64,000 bases of DNA from Herminiimonas contaminans (GTDB lineage Bacteria; Pseudomonadota; Gammaproteobacteria; Burkholderiales; Burkholderiaceae_D), in contig NZ_JADOEL010000008.1 in NCBI RefSeq assembly GCF_015645465.1, positions 1 through 64,000 on the forward strand, in the 5' to 3' direction. Positions within the stretch are counted from its first letter, which is position 1; every line of letters begins with the position of its first letter. Below, piece by piece: positions 35,592 to 45,133 of the stretch. Made by a program: the position numbers and the translations under genes. Below the pieces are notes generated by a model that did no database searches, was not told the origin of the DNA, and saw nothing but the letters and a program-made list of their open reading frames with translations.

Positions 35592-35718
35592 AACGCTATA
35601 AAACCCGGGTTTTATGCAGCTAGTTTTGCGATTTTTCTGCCATTTGGCGCGCTAATGATATTATTCAGCACTTATCAACAGTAGGGCTGGCGGGTAGAAA
35701 CTGCGAGTTCCCTTAGTA

Positions 35719-37050
35719 GTGGACATATTTATCATCCTGGGTTTGATCCTGGTTAATGGCATTTTTGCCATGTCTGAAATTGCGGTCGTAACCTCCAAGC
35801 GTATCCGCCTCCAAAAATTATCTGAAAACGGCAGCCGGGGTGCACAAGCGGCACTTGATCTGTCCGATAGTCCTAGTCGTTTCCTCTCCACGATCCAGGT
35901 TGGTATTACGCTGATCGGTATTTTCAACGGTGCGTTCGGTGAAGCGTCGCTGGTTGAGCGCCTGACTCCTGAAGTCGCACTGATTCCGGTTGTGAGCGTT
36001 TACGCACGTGAAATTGCACTGGCTATCGTGGTTGTCGGTATTACTTTTGCATCGCTGATCCTGGGTGAGCTCGTGCCCAAGCGTATCGCCATGCAATATC
36101 CGGAAGTCGTGGCTTCGCTGGTGGCGGCCCCCATGTTGTGGCTGTCGCGCCTGATGGGGCCTTTCGTTAAAGTCCTGACCGGCACCACCGAATTCATCCT
36201 GCGTATCCTCGGCATGCATCACAAGAAAGACGATGCGGTGACCGAAGAAGAAATCGCTGGCTTGTTCCGCGAGGGTACCGACGCTGGCCTGTTTGAAAAA
36301 ACCGAACACGATATCGTCTCGCGTGCCTTGCGCCTGGATGACCAGCGCGTGGCTGGCCTGATGACGCCGCGTCTGGATGTGCACTTCATCGATCTGGAAG
36401 ATCCGATCGAAGTGAACCTGGCCAAAATTGCCGACAGCTCTTATAACCGCTTCCCGGTCTGCCGTGGCGATATCTCGCATGTGATCGGTATCGTGCACGC
36501 TGGCAGCCTGTTCGAACAGGCGATACGTGGCAAGGCGATCAATACCGTGGACATTGCTGCAGCGACACGTCCACCTTTGTTCGTGCCGGAAACCATTAGC
36601 GCGATGCAGCTGTTGGAAACCTTGAAGAAAAACCGTGCAGAACTGGCACTGGTCATTGATGAATACGGTGAAATTGAAGGTATCGTCACCCTGAGTGACG
36701 TACTGGGCGCGCTGGTAGGTGATGTTTCTGTGATCGATGAGCACCACGAAGTCGATGGCGTACGCCGCGATGATGGTTCATGGCTGATTGATGGCGGCGT
36801 CTCGTTTGACCGCTTCCGCGAATTGCTGGAAACCGATGTGCGCTTCCCGGAAGAAGCATCCGGCACCTACCATACGCTGGCTGGTTTCGTGATGACCTTC
36901 CTTGGCCACATTCCACAAATGTCCGACTCCTTTGAATGGGAAGGCTATCGCATCGAAGTGGTCGATATGGACCGTAACCGTATCGATCGTTTGTTGATTA
37001 CCAAGCTCGAACCGTCGCCGGACGATGTGGCACCGGATGAGGCCGGTTAA
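35719..37050 (+). CDS. CNNM/CBS-domain membrane protein (CorC/HlyC type)
   Basis: A protein of 443 aa. The N-terminal DUF21/CNNM membrane domain (residues 1-190, starting MDIFIILGLILVNGIFAMSE) is followed by two CBS repeats (about 210-330, with VCRGDISHVIGIVHAGSLF and ALVIDEYGEIEGIVTLSDVL) and a CorC_HlyC transporter-associated domain at the end. The start is a GTG at 35719. The family is linked to magnesium or cobalt transport and was once called hemolysin. The substrate is unproven. It ends with a strong terminator. Confidence 0.9.
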   Translation: MDIFIILGLILVNGIFAMSEIAVVTSKRIRLQKLSENGSRGAQAALDLSDSPSRFLSTIQVGITLIGIFNGAFGEASLVERLTPEVALIPVVSVYAREIALAIVVVGITFASLILGELVPKRIAMQYPEVVASLVAAPMLWLSRLMGPFVKVLTGTTEFILRILGMHHKKDDAVTEEEIAGLFREGTDAGLFEKTEHDIVSRALRLDDQRVAGLMTPRLDVHFIDLEDPIEVNLAKIADSSYNRFPVCRGDISHVIGIVHAGSLFEQAIRGKAINTVDIAAATRPPLFVPETISAMQLLETLKKNRAELALVIDEYGEIEGIVTLSDVLGALVGDVSVIDEHHEVDGVRRDDGSWLIDGGVSFDRFRELLETDVRFPEEASGTYHTLAGFVMTFLGHIPQMSDSFEWEGYRIEVVDMDRNRIDRLLITKLEPSPDDVAPDEAG

Positions 37051-37081
37051 GCCGCTTCAACAAAAATACAGCTGTAAATAA

Positions 37082-37111
37082 AAAATGGCCGGATAACTAT
37101 CCGGCCATTTT
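37082..37111. terminator. Bidirectional terminator
   Basis: A run of A and the stem ATGGCCGGATA-ACT-ATCCGGCCAT, followed by TTTTT. It sits between the convergent CorC-type gene and the DUF3455 gene and can serve both. Confidence 0.9.
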
Positions 37112-37129
37112 TGTTTCTGCCGCCAGCAA

Positions 37130-37657
37130 TTACATGGAGGCGCGGTAAAACACGTAGTCTGCCTGATACTTCACGATTTGCTTGGCGTTGACGTTGGCAG
37201 CTCCGCAAGGAGTGGCCGGTGCTGCGCCACCGACAGTGTTCAGGCGCTGGATATAGGTGATGTCGCTCATGGCGCCTTTACCCATGGATGGGTTGGCCTG
37301 TACCAGTTGTAAGGGGATAGAGTCCGGGTTCGGCGATACGGCCAACTGCTTGCCGGTTACCTTGCTGCCATCATTGGCTTCCCAGGTCGGGCCGCCATAG
37401 TATTTGCCGACGGCCATCTTGTTGCCGTCATACAGAATCGCATCCGGTCCCGCCAGCACCCATTCGAAAGCGCCTGTCATATTGGCCTTGGCGCGGCATT
37501 GGTAAGTCAGCTCGCCGATACCCACCGTTTTCATCACGACTTTATTGCCCGCCGGAACCGTCACTGCGGCAGGTGCTTCCGGTGTTTTCATCATCATATG
37601 GCCGGAGCAGGCGCTCAGTGCCGTAGCTGCAGCGAGCAGGGTAATTTTTGCGTACAT
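37130..37657 (-). CDS. DUF3455 lipoprotein
   Basis: The protein starts MYAKITLLAAATALSAC with a lipobox, so it is a predicted lipoprotein of 175 aa. The rest (VVMKTVGIGELTYQCRA, EWVLAGPDAILYD, GPTWEANDGSKVTG) matches the DUF3455 family, whose function is unknown. The start at 37657 is supported by CAGGAGATTTCC. The upstream frame extension to 37699 is not needed. Confidence 0.85.
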   Translation of the reverse strand: MYAKITLLAAATALSACSGHMMMKTPEAPAAVTVPAGNKVVMKTVGIGELTYQCRAKANMTGAFEWVLAGPDAILYDGNKMAVGKYYGGPTWEANDGSKVTGKQLAVSPNPDSIPLQLVQANPSMGKGAMSDITYIQRLNTVGGAAPATPCGAANVNAKQIVKYQADYVFYRASM

Positions 37658-38070
37658 GGAAATCTCCTGATTGGTTGATGGATCAGGGCTGGATAGCACC
37701 CTAGACCATATACGACGTGCAAGGTCCGACAGATTCAGAAAGCGTTAAGAAATTTTCCAAATGTGTCTTCGTGAAATTCTGCTTAAATTTTGTGCACAGC
37801 ATTTTTGTGCGCTTCATCTTTCGTCATGCGAGTGCTTACTCTGCAAGCACGCGGCAAACATGATGGCTCTCGTGAAAGTGATAACAATTGTTGACTGAAC
37901 GATGCAACATTGGCGGGCATGCGTGAATGTGACTTATGGTTAAAAGGCAATAAAAGTGCGTGTCTTTTAAGAGCGAATATGGTGTAGTTGCGTGCAGGGA
38001 ATTAGCAGTAAATTGTTTCAGTCGGATGGTGTGCTCAACGAGTTTGGCAGGACTTCTCAGACGGATTTAC
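37658..38070. other. Long leader region before the GGDEF gene
   Basis: About 410 bases hold no gene I can support. A small perfect hairpin, GTGCTT (37832-37837) / AAGCAC (37845-37850), is seen. An in-frame GTG at 37960 would extend the GGDEF protein by 37 residues, but the added sequence looks non-coding. The region may carry the promoters of both divergent genes. Confidence 0.4.
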
Positions 38071-39309
38071 ATGCAACGAACAGGCGAACATCACGCTATG
38101 CCCGCGACGGATAACGCTCCGCTGCACACGGCCGCCCCCGATCCTGTTACGCCTTTGCGCAGTGCTGGCAGCAAGTCCGCCAAGTCGGCAAAAATCCATG
38201 TGGTGCGCGCGCGTCGCCAGACCATACTCAATCATCGCAATCGCCAGAACGCCCGCCTGCAGCGCTTGCTGCTGATCGGTTTGTTCGGTCTCTTCTATCT
38301 GGTCGGTGTGGCAGTGTTTTACATGCATGGTCTGGTCGATCAGGTGGCGTTGACGACTGCAACCGTACTGATCACCAGCACGGTATCGATGTTCTATCTG
38401 TGTTTCCTGACGGGCTGGAATAACCGCGCCCGTGAAAAGAATTTGCGCGTGCCTATCAGTTTGTGTGCGATAGGCATCATGCTGGTGCTTTCGTATATGG
38501 CACCGGCCACGCAGATCCTGTTCACGCCTTTCCTGTTCCTGACCATGACCTTCGTCCTGCACCGCGTATCACCGAAGATGATGCTATTGCTGACGATAGT
38601 GACGCTGTGCGGCTATCTGCTGGTGATCGCCGTGCACTATCAGCAATATCGCGACTGGGCGATGCTGCAACTGGAAGGTGCGCTCATGTTGAGTCTGCTG
38701 CTGACCTTGCCGGGGTTTGTGGTGCTGGCGAGCCGTATGCAGCAATTGCATAACGCTTTGTTCAAGGCGACACGCAAGATCAAGGACATTGAAGAAGATG
38801 CACAACGTGATGTCTTGCTCGGCTGTTATAACCGCCGCTACATCGTGGCAGCGCTGGAACAGCAAAAACGGATGGCAGATGAAAGTGGCGCGCCGCTATG
38901 TCTGGCGGTGATCGATCTCGACCACTTCAAGCGCGTGAATGATGAGGCGGGGCACCTGGGTGGCGATGAAGTCTTGCGCACCTTCGCTCGCGTGGCGGAG
39001 GGAAATGTGCGCAAGCAGGATATTTTTGGCCGTTATGGCGGTGAAGAATTTCTGCTGGTCTTGCCGGAGACCCCGCTTTCGGCGGCCCTGAATATCTCTG
39101 AACGGATCCGCACGCAGATCGAGCACTACGACTGGCAGGGTAAATTGCGCCATGGTGTCACGATATCCATCGGACTGACCCAGTACATAGCTGGTGAATC
39201 GGTGCTGGATTTGTTTTCGCGTACAGATACCGCCATGTACACGGCGAAACAGAATGGCCGCAATCAGGTCGTGGTCGAAGGGGCCACGGTGGAGGGCGTG
39301 CTCGCCTGA
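38071..39309 (+). CDS. Membrane-bound diguanylate cyclase (GGDEF)
   Basis: After a polar N-terminus there are about six hydrophobic segments (roughly residues 65-230), then a GGDEF domain with DVLLGCYNRRYIV, VIDLDHFKRVNDEAGHLGGD and the active-site GGEEF. GGEEF is a functional variant, so the protein should make cyclic di-GMP. No EAL domain is present, and I see no RxxD inhibitory site immediately before the motif. The start is uncertain among ATG 38071, ATG 38098 and GTG 37960. The membrane part probably senses an unknown signal. Confidence 0.88.
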   Translation: MQRTGEHHAMPATDNAPLHTAAPDPVTPLRSAGSKSAKSAKIHVVRARRQTILNHRNRQNARLQRLLLIGLFGLFYLVGVAVFYMHGLVDQVALTTATVLITSTVSMFYLCFLTGWNNRAREKNLRVPISLCAIGIMLVLSYMAPATQILFTPFLFLTMTFVLHRVSPKMMLLLTIVTLCGYLLVIAVHYQQYRDWAMLQLEGALMLSLLLTLPGFVVLASRMQQLHNALFKATRKIKDIEEDAQRDVLLGCYNRRYIVAALEQQKRMADESGAPLCLAVIDLDHFKRVNDEAGHLGGDEVLRTFARVAEGNVRKQDIFGRYGGEEFLLVLPETPLSAALNISERIRTQIEHYDWQGKLRHGVTISIGLTQYIAGESVLDLFSRTDTAMYTAKQNGRNQVVVEGATVEGVLA

Positions 39310-39469
39310 TATTTGAATGGAAATTGTGTCTGCTGTGTGGTCGAATTGACAGCTGAAATGATTAAATTGCGATGACACCGTTTAACAAATGTAATATTGT
39401 TCTACGGAAAGATTCCTGTGTATCCGTGCCACGTGCCGGGCGCACCTTCTCATTTGGCTTTGAAATACC

Positions 39470-41140
39470 ATGCAAGAACTTGCCGGACTAACCGCCCTGA
39501 TCATTGAGCCGCATGCTGGCATGCGTGCCAGCATCCACAATATGCTGAGCTTGGGTGGTATAGGCAAGATCGAGTACGCCGCCGGTTCCGGCAGTGCGAT
39601 ACGTCCGCTCAAGCACAAACAGTTCGATCTGGTGATCTGTGAATATGATCTGGGCGAGGGGCAGGATGGCCAGCAATTGCTGGAAGACCTGCGGCATCAC
39701 AAAATCATGCCGCCTTCCACTGTGTTCATCATGGTGACTGCCGAGCGCAATCATGAAAAAGTCGTTAGTGCCGCCGAGCTGGCCCTGAATGATTACGTAC
39801 TCAAGCCCTTCACCGCAGAAATCCTGATGGACCGGATCGCCCGCGCGATCGATAAACGCAATGCGCTGAGTCCGATTTATCAATTGATAGAGCAGGGTAA
39901 CCTGAGTGATGCGATTAACGCCTGTGTACTGGCGGAGCGTACCCAGCCACGTTACCAGGCCGAGTTCATGCGTTTGCGCGCCGAGCTGCACATGACGCTG
40001 GGCGAATTGGCGGAAGCGGAAGCGATCTATGCCGAGATCTTTGCCAAGCGTTCGATAGCATGGGCGCGACTGGGCCTGGCCACGAGCCTGTTCATGCAGG
40101 ACCGGTTTGAAGAAGCGGAAGAGATGCTGAGTTCGCTGGTCGCGGAGAAAAAGCAATTCCTCGAAGCCTATGACTGGCTGGCCAAGACGCAGGAAGCGCG
40201 GGGTTTGATGCCGCAGGCACAGGCAACGCTGGAGCATGCGGTTACACGCTCGCCGCACGCCTTGCAACGCTTGCGCAAGCTCGGCAATGTCGCGCTGGAA
40301 ACCGGCGATGTCGACACTGCGCACAAAGTATTTCAGCAAGTTATTAACAAGGCGAAATTCTCTGAATTCCGCGAACCGGAGGACCATGTCCATCTGGTCA
40401 GGACTTCGATCGCCAAAGGCGAACTGCAGCTGGTCTCGCCTATCATTCGCGACCTTGCGAAATCGCTGGCTAACATTAAGAAGACCCCGGCCTGTCGCGC
40501 ACTGGCAACCGCCATGCTGCATAAGCATAACGGCGATGAAGAGCAGGCGGTAGAAGAGCTGGAAGCAGCGGTGCTGGCGTGCAAGGAAGCGATAGGTTTA
40601 TCTAACGATACCAAGCTGGCGCTGGCGCAAAATTGTCTCGCCAGCGGGCTGGAGCAGGGCGCGGTCGAGGTGATGACCTCAGTGGTCGGTAATGCGTCCA
40701 CCAATGTCGCCATGACGCGTGCAATGCGTCTGTTTCGCGAAGCCGGGCGTGAAGACTTGGCCAAGCGGGTGACACGTGAAAGCAAAAGCCAGGTGGTGGA
40801 TCTGGTGTCGGCCGGTGCGGAGAAAGCGCGCCTCGGTGATTATCACGGCGCGGTTGCGCTGATGTCAGAAGCGGCAGAAAGATTGCCAGACAATCCGCAA
40901 GTGGTGTTCAACGCTGCCGTCGCCGTATTGAAATGTCTGGATAGCCTGGGCTGGGATGTGCAGCTCGGTGAGCAGGCGCGCACCTATATCGCCAATGCGC
41001 GCCGCCTCGATCCGCGTAATCCGCGTTTATCGCTATTGGCCAGCATGTATAGAGACATCCTGAAAAAATATGCGATGGAGCGTGTCTACGGCGTTCCTAT
41101 CAAGGCGCTGAACACAGCGCCGCAGACCGAGAAGCAATAA
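39470..41140 (+). CDS. Response-regulator receiver domain fused to TPR repeats
   Basis: A 556-residue protein. Residues 5-130 are a receiver fold with the conserved Lys in YVLKPFTAE, but the usual phosphoacceptor Asp is replaced: FDLVICEYDLGEGQDG has Glu58 at the expected place. The N-terminal acidic pair is also weak (IIEPHAG). The remaining 400 residues are helical TPR-like repeats (AEAEAIYAEIFAKRSIAWAR, FEEAEEMLSSLVAEKKQFLE). It may act as a scaffold, with Glu imitating the phosphorylated state. It follows a GGDEF gene by 160 bases, which suggests a signalling link. Confidence 0.85.
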   Translation: MQELAGLTALIIEPHAGMRASIHNMLSLGGIGKIEYAAGSGSAIRPLKHKQFDLVICEYDLGEGQDGQQLLEDLRHHKIMPPSTVFIMVTAERNHEKVVSAAELALNDYVLKPFTAEILMDRIARAIDKRNALSPIYQLIEQGNLSDAINACVLAERTQPRYQAEFMRLRAELHMTLGELAEAEAIYAEIFAKRSIAWARLGLATSLFMQDRFEEAEEMLSSLVAEKKQFLEAYDWLAKTQEARGLMPQAQATLEHAVTRSPHALQRLRKLGNVALETGDVDTAHKVFQQVINKAKFSEFREPEDHVHLVRTSIAKGELQLVSPIIRDLAKSLANIKKTPACRALATAMLHKHNGDEEQAVEELEAAVLACKEAIGLSNDTKLALAQNCLASGLEQGAVEVMTSVVGNASTNVAMTRAMRLFREAGREDLAKRVTRESKSQVVDLVSAGAEKARLGDYHGAVALMSEAAERLPDNPQVVFNAAVAVLKCLDSLGWDVQLGEQARTYIANARRLDPRNPRLSLLASMYRDILKKYAMERVYGVPIKALNTAPQTEKQ

Positions 41141-41142
41141 GT

Positions 41143-41514
41143 TCAGGGTGCGATCAGGATAGCCTGTACCAACTCAGGTGGACGCGCGATCACTGCACGT
41201 AGACCGAAACGCACGATAGGGCGTTGCAGCAGCTTCGGATGGCTGGCGAGTGCATCCAACAAGCGTGCGTCATCAGCCTTGTCCAGTTGCAGTTCTTTGT
41301 ATTCGTCTTCGTTGTCGCGCACCATGGCGCGTACGCTGATAGCACCATCTGATTGCAGCAATTGATGCAACTCCGCGAGTTGCGCACGGCTCAGCGGTGT
41401 TTTTTGATAATCGACGACATTCAATTCCAGGCTGTGTTGCGCGGCGAAGGCTTCAGTCAATGTGAGGGCTACGCGTGATTTTGAGCAGCGTGGGTTGTGA
41501 TAAATGGTCAGCAT
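41143..41514 (-). CDS. ArsC/YfgD-family thioredoxin-fold protein (arsenate-reductase-like)
   Basis: A 123-residue protein starting MLTIYHNPRCSKSRVAL with Cys10 in the position of the catalytic Cys of glutaredoxin-linked arsenate reductases, and RPIVRFGLRAVIARPPE near the end. The family includes true ArsC and YfgD-like proteins of unclear role. There is no arsR or arsB next to it, so arsenic resistance is not shown by context. It is convergent with the TPR gene, with a two-base gap. Confidence 0.85.
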   Translation of the reverse strand: MLTIYHNPRCSKSRVALTLTEAFAAQHSLELNVVDYQKTPLSRAQLAELHQLLQSDGAISVRAMVRDNEDEYKELQLDKADDARLLDALASHPKLLQRPIVRFGLRAVIARPPELVQAILIAP

Positions 41515-41747
41515 GATGTGGCTAAGTCAGATGAGGAGAGTCGACATTATGCCGTTTTCGGTCGGGGCTGTTTATGTTGCCCTTGGTCGGGAATCGAGAG
41601 CGCGCCTATAATCAAGGCCAGATCCGGTTAAATGACGTAGCGTTGCACGACATACGATGAATTTCTGTATTTTTAAACAATTCTCGGTGAAGGCGGATAA
41701 TTCTGCGATAAGCGTTGTCTATCTTTACTCGATTTAAAAGTGATGCC

Positions 41748-42815
41748 ATGTCTGACAACTCCAATAGCAATTTGCCGCCAGAATCAAAAACTCCTGCTGA
41801 AGCCGCCTCGCCGAGTGAAGCCGTTACCCCGCCAGAAGCAACGCCTAGTGCCCCTCCTAGTGTAGAGCCGCAAGTCGGCTCGGTGCCATCGCCTGCGTCG
41901 TTCAAAACCAAGCCGGATTTCGGCAAGCACAATGTGCCTGCCTACCAGATGCCGGACGACACGCCGTGGAAGCAAGCCTGGCGCATCTTCCAGGCGCGCC
42001 TGCAAAGCTTGTCCGAACAAGTCGGTCGTCGGCTGACGCAGCGCACCCTGAAAATCGGCGTCTCCGCCCGTATCTTTCACCCGGAGAGTGGCGCCAAGGG
42101 TCTGCAGGCCAAAACCCTGCAATACCTGGAAGAGTCGATTGCGCAGTGGGTGATGTCACGCGATGTATTAGTGCTGATGATCCCTACCGTGAATACCAAC
42201 GGTTTGCTGCATCCAAGCAAGATACGTCTGCGCGACTATGCGAAGCATCTTGATGGCCTGGTCTTGCAAGGCGGTGCCGACGTAGCGCCGCAGACATACT
42301 CGCAAACCGCGACGCGGCCGGAGTGGAGTGGTGATAGCTCACGCGATATGTATGAACTAGAGCTGTTGCATGAATTCATAGAGGCCGGGAAGCCGGTGTT
42401 GGGCATTTGCCGTGGTTGCCAGTTGATCAATGTCGCGTTTGGCGGCACCTTATATCAGGACATTGCTACCGACGTGCCGAGCGCGATGCCGCACGTCAAT
42501 GATTTGTACGATAGTCATCGTCACGAAATTGCATTCCCGCCGGGTTCGTCGCTGGCATCGCTGTTTCCCGGCCAGACTTCACCTTTGGTCAATTCCATCC
42601 ACCATCAGGCCGTACGCGACCTGGGACGGGATCTCACCATTGAAGCGATATCGCAAACTGACAACATTGTCGAAGCGGTACGCTATACCAAGGCGCGTTT
42701 CGTCATGGGTTTGCAATGGCATCCGGAATTCCATCGTGCTGGTGGTTCCGAACTGCTGGATTGCACGCCAGTCCTCGATAATTTCCTGCGCGCAGCAAGG
42801 GAAACTCGTTTCTGA
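41748..42815 (+). CDS. Peptidase C26 / PuuD-type glutamine amidotransferase
   Basis: 355 residues. The first 90 are a Pro/Ser/Ala-rich tail with no clear fold. The class I amidotransferase domain follows with the nucleophile Cys221 in VLGICRGCQLINVAFGG and the His-Glu pair in LQWHPEFH. The family hydrolyses gamma-glutamyl-gamma-aminobutyrate (putrescine degradation) or related gamma-glutamyl compounds. The ATG at 41748 is preferred to an upstream non-ATG start at 41715. The long N-terminal tail is unusual for PuuD. Confidence 0.85.
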   Translation: MSDNSNSNLPPESKTPAEAASPSEAVTPPEATPSAPPSVEPQVGSVPSPASFKTKPDFGKHNVPAYQMPDDTPWKQAWRIFQARLQSLSEQVGRRLTQRTLKIGVSARIFHPESGAKGLQAKTLQYLEESIAQWVMSRDVLVLMIPTVNTNGLLHPSKIRLRDYAKHLDGLVLQGGADVAPQTYSQTATRPEWSGDSSRDMYELELLHEFIEAGKPVLGICRGCQLINVAFGGTLYQDIATDVPSAMPHVNDLYDSHRHEIAFPPGSSLASLFPGQTSPLVNSIHHQAVRDLGRDLTIEAISQTDNIVEAVRYTKARFVMGLQWHPEFHRAGGSELLDCTPVLDNFLRAARETRF

Positions 42816-42893
42816 TCCCACCTTAGCGGTCACCCTGGTCTACGCATCTATAAAAATATTTTAAAAAAATAGGTGAAGAAACGTAGCAAATTG

Positions 42894-42922
42894 TTGACAA
42901 GGGTGACCGACTCCCATATAGT
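42894..42922 (+). promoter_or_regulatory. Sigma-70 promoter of the tRNA-tuf operon
   Basis: TTGACA (42894-42899), a 17-base spacer and TATAGT (42917-42922) form a near-consensus promoter 15 bases before tRNA-Tyr. A GC-rich segment after the -10 (gaccgactccc before it and ggggttcccc after) suits growth-rate-controlled stable RNA promoters. Confidence 0.9.
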
Positions 42923-42936
42923 TTGGGGTTCCCCGC

Positions 42937-43022
42937 GGAGGGGTGGCCGAGTGGTTAATGGCAGCAGACTGTAAATCTGCCCTCTTACGAGTACGCTGGT
43001 TCGAATCCAGCCCCCTCCACCA
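42937..43022 (+). tRNA. tRNA-Tyr (GTA)
   Basis: The acceptor stem GGAGGGG pairs with CCCCTCC, the anticodon loop is CTGTAAA, the variable arm is long as in type II tRNAs, the T loop is GGTTCGAATCC, and the encoded CCA ends at 43022. It is the first of three tRNAs ahead of tuf. Confidence 0.95.
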
Positions 43023-43083
43023 AGTTTTTAGCAGTAAAAATCAGTAAAGCAGTACAAAAAAGAGATGTGTAGTGGTGACCCTC

Positions 43084-43157
43084 GCGGGTGTAGCTCAATG
43101 GTAGAGCTGAAGCCTTCCAAGCTTATGACGAGGGTTCGATTCCCTTCACCCGCTCCA
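43084..43157 (+). tRNA. tRNA-Gly (TCC)
   Basis: The acceptor GCGGGTG pairs with CACCCGC, the anticodon loop is CTTCCAA (anticodon TCC), the T loop is GGTTCGATTCC, and CCA is encoded. It lies 61 bases after tRNA-Tyr in the same transcript. Confidence 0.95.
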
Positions 43158-43210
43158 AGTTTTTAAAGGTTGGACGTGCCGCAGCAGTGTTGGTACCGGA
43201 CGGCTAGTTT

Positions 43211-43285
<75 letters not shown>

Positions 43286-43366
43286 AGAATTCTGTAGTTC
43301 ATTTTTATCGGTAAGTCGGTCGGGCGTGTGCCTGAACATTCTCATCAAAATTGTTAGGAGTCTAAG

Positions 43367-44557
43367 ATGGCAAAAGGCAAATTCGAGCGGACCAAGCCGC
43401 ACGTGAATGTGGGCACAATTGGTCACGTCGATCATGGTAAAACCACGTTGACAGCTGCGATCGCGACTGTATTGTCGAAAAAATTCGGTGGCGAAGCAAA
43501 AGGCTACGATCAAATCGATAACGCGCCAGAAGAAAAAGCACGCGGTATCACGATCAACACCTCGCACGTTGAATACGAAACCGAAGCCCGCCACTACGCA
43601 CACGTAGACTGCCCAGGCCACGCCGACTATGTTAAAAACATGATCACCGGCGCAGCACAAATGGACGGCGCGATCCTGGTTTGCTCCGCAGCAGACGGCC
43701 CAATGCCACAAACTCGCGAACACATCCTGTTGTCGCGTCAAGTTGGTGTTCCATACATCATCGTGTTCCTGAACAAGGCAGACATGGTTGATGATGCAGA
43801 ACTGCTGGAACTGGTTGAAATGGAAGTGCGTGAGCTCCTCTCCAAATACGAATTCCCAGGCGACGACTTGCCTATCGTTAAAGGTTCGGCAAAACTGGCG
43901 CTGGAAGGCGACACCGGTCCATTGGGCGAACAAGCGATCCTGGCACTGGCCAACGCACTCGACACCTACATCCCAACACCAGAACGCGCAGTTGACGGCG
44001 CATTCCTGTTGCCAGTAGAAGACGTATTCTCGATCTCGGGTCGCGGTACAGTCGTTACCGGTCGTGTAGAACGCGGCATCATCAAAGTCGGCGAAGAGAT
44101 CGAAATCGTTGGTATCCGTGATACCCAAAAAACCACCTGTACCGGTGTTGAAATGTTCCGCAAATTGCTGGATCAAGGTCAAGCTGGTGACAACGTTGGT
44201 GTATTGCTGCGCGGTACCAAGCGTGAAGACGTGGAACGTGGTCAAGTTCTGGCAAAACCAGGTTCGATCAAACCGCACAAACATTTCACAGGCGAAATCT
44301 ACGTTCTGTCGAAAGATGAAGGCGGCCGTCACACCCCATTCTTCAACAACTATCGTCCACAGTTCTACTTCCGTACAACTGACGTAACTGGTTCGATCGA
44401 GTTGCCGAAAGACAAAGAAATGGTTATGCCAGGCGATAACGTGTCGATCACAGTGATGTTGATCAACCCAATCGCGATGGAAGAAGGTCTGCGTTTCGCG
44501 ATCCGCGAAGGTGGTCGTACCGTTGGCGCAGGTGTTGTAGCCAAAATTATTGAGTAA
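43367..44557 (+). CDS. tuf: Elongation factor Tu
   Basis: 396 aa, starting [20 protein letters not shown], with the GTPase motifs [18 protein letters not shown] and NKADMV, and the C-terminal beta-barrels. It delivers aminoacyl-tRNA to the ribosome. Codon use is strongly biased, in keeping with very high expression. It is transcribed with three upstream tRNAs. A second tuf copy normally follows fusA and would lie beyond the right edge. Confidence 0.98.
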   Translation: MAKGKFERTKPHVNVGTIGHVDHGKTTLTAAIATVLSKKFGGEAKGYDQIDNAPEEKARGITINTSHVEYETEARHYAHVDCPGHADYVKNMITGAAQMDGAILVCSAADGPMPQTREHILLSRQVGVPYIIVFLNKADMVDDAELLELVEMEVRELLSKYEFPGDDLPIVKGSAKLALEGDTGPLGEQAILALANALDTYIPTPERAVDGAFLLPVEDVFSISGRGTVVTGRVERGIIKVGEEIEIVGIRDTQKTTCTGVEMFRKLLDQGQAGDNVGVLLRGTKREDVERGQVLAKPGSIKPHKHFTGEIYVLSKDEGGRHTPFFNNYRPQFYFRTTDVTGSIELPKDKEMVMPGDNVSITVMLINPIAMEEGLRFAIREGGRTVGAGVVAKIIE

Positions 44558-44568
44558 TAAATGAATGC

Positions 44569-44598
44569 TGCGGCGATCTCGATGTTGAGATCGCCGCA
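44569..44598 (+). other. 12-bp perfect hairpin between tuf and tRNA-Trp
   Basis: TGCGGCGATCTC (44569-44580) pairs completely with GAGATCGCCGCA (44587-44598) around GATGTT. It lies 11 bases after the tuf stop. No T run follows, so it is more likely a processing or stability element, or a Rho-assisted terminator, than a classical terminator. Confidence 0.6.
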
Positions 44599-44639
44599 AG
44601 TGGTTCAGGTAGTGGCAGTGCAGGTAGTGCAAAAACCGT

Positions 44640-44715
44640 AGGGGCGTAGCTCAATTGGCAGAGTGTCGGTCTCCAAAACCGAAGGTTGGGGGTTCGAGGC
44701 CCTCCGCCCCTGCCA
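44640..44715 (+). tRNA. tRNA-Trp (CCA)
   Basis: The acceptor AGGGGCG pairs with CGCCCCT, the anticodon loop is CTCCAAA, the T loop is GGTTCGAGGCC, and CCA is encoded. It precedes secE by 34 bases, the conserved trpT-secE order. Confidence 0.95.
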
Positions 44716-44749
44716 CCGATTCAGGTGCAGGGCATCGAAAGTAAAGTGT

Positions 44750-45133
44750 ATGGCTAATCAACCCGTAGAAACTGTTGGCGCGTCAGGCGATAAAATCAAG
44801 ATCGTTTTGGCAATACTTGCCGCAATCGCGGGCGTAGTCGGATTCTATTTTTTGTCGGATAAAGCGACGGCTGTCCGCGCCGCTGCATTGGTTGGTGGTT
44901 TGTTGGTGGCAATTGCGATTGCGTGGACTTCCGCGGCAGGTCGCGATTTCCTCAATTTCTCTAAAGAAGCAGTTCGCGAAACCAAGAAAGTAGTTTGGCC
45001 AACACGTAAAGAAGCATTGCAAATGACTGCAATCGTTTTCGGTTTTGTGTTGGTTATGGCGCTTTTCCTGTGGGGTACGGATAAGTTACTCGAAGTTGTG
45101 CTGTACGACCTGATTTTGGGCTGGAAAAGATAA
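44750..45133 (+). CDS. secE: Preprotein translocase subunit SecE
   Basis: 127 aa with three membrane helices ([50 protein letters not shown]) and the conserved cytoplasmic segment [20 protein letters not shown] before the last helix. It clamps SecY in the inner-membrane translocon. The ATG at 44750 is chosen over an earlier frame that runs through the tRNA. The stop overlaps the nusG start (TAATG). Confidence 0.95.
   Translation: MANQPVETVGASGDKIKIVLAILAAIAGVVGFYFLSDKATAVRAAALVGGLLVAIAIAWTSAAGRDFLNFSKEAVRETKKVVWPTRKEALQMTAIVFGFVLVMALFLWGTDKLLEVVLYDLILGWKR

Noticed and set aside
35818-36747. A 309-codon frame antisense to the CorC-type gene
   Set aside because: The sense gene has clear CNNM and CBS domains. 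The antisense product is His/Gln/Arg-rich without motifs.
41143-41514. Part of an arsenic resistance operon
   Set aside because: The ArsC-like gene stands alone with no arsR, arsB or acr3 next to it, so no operon can be claimed.
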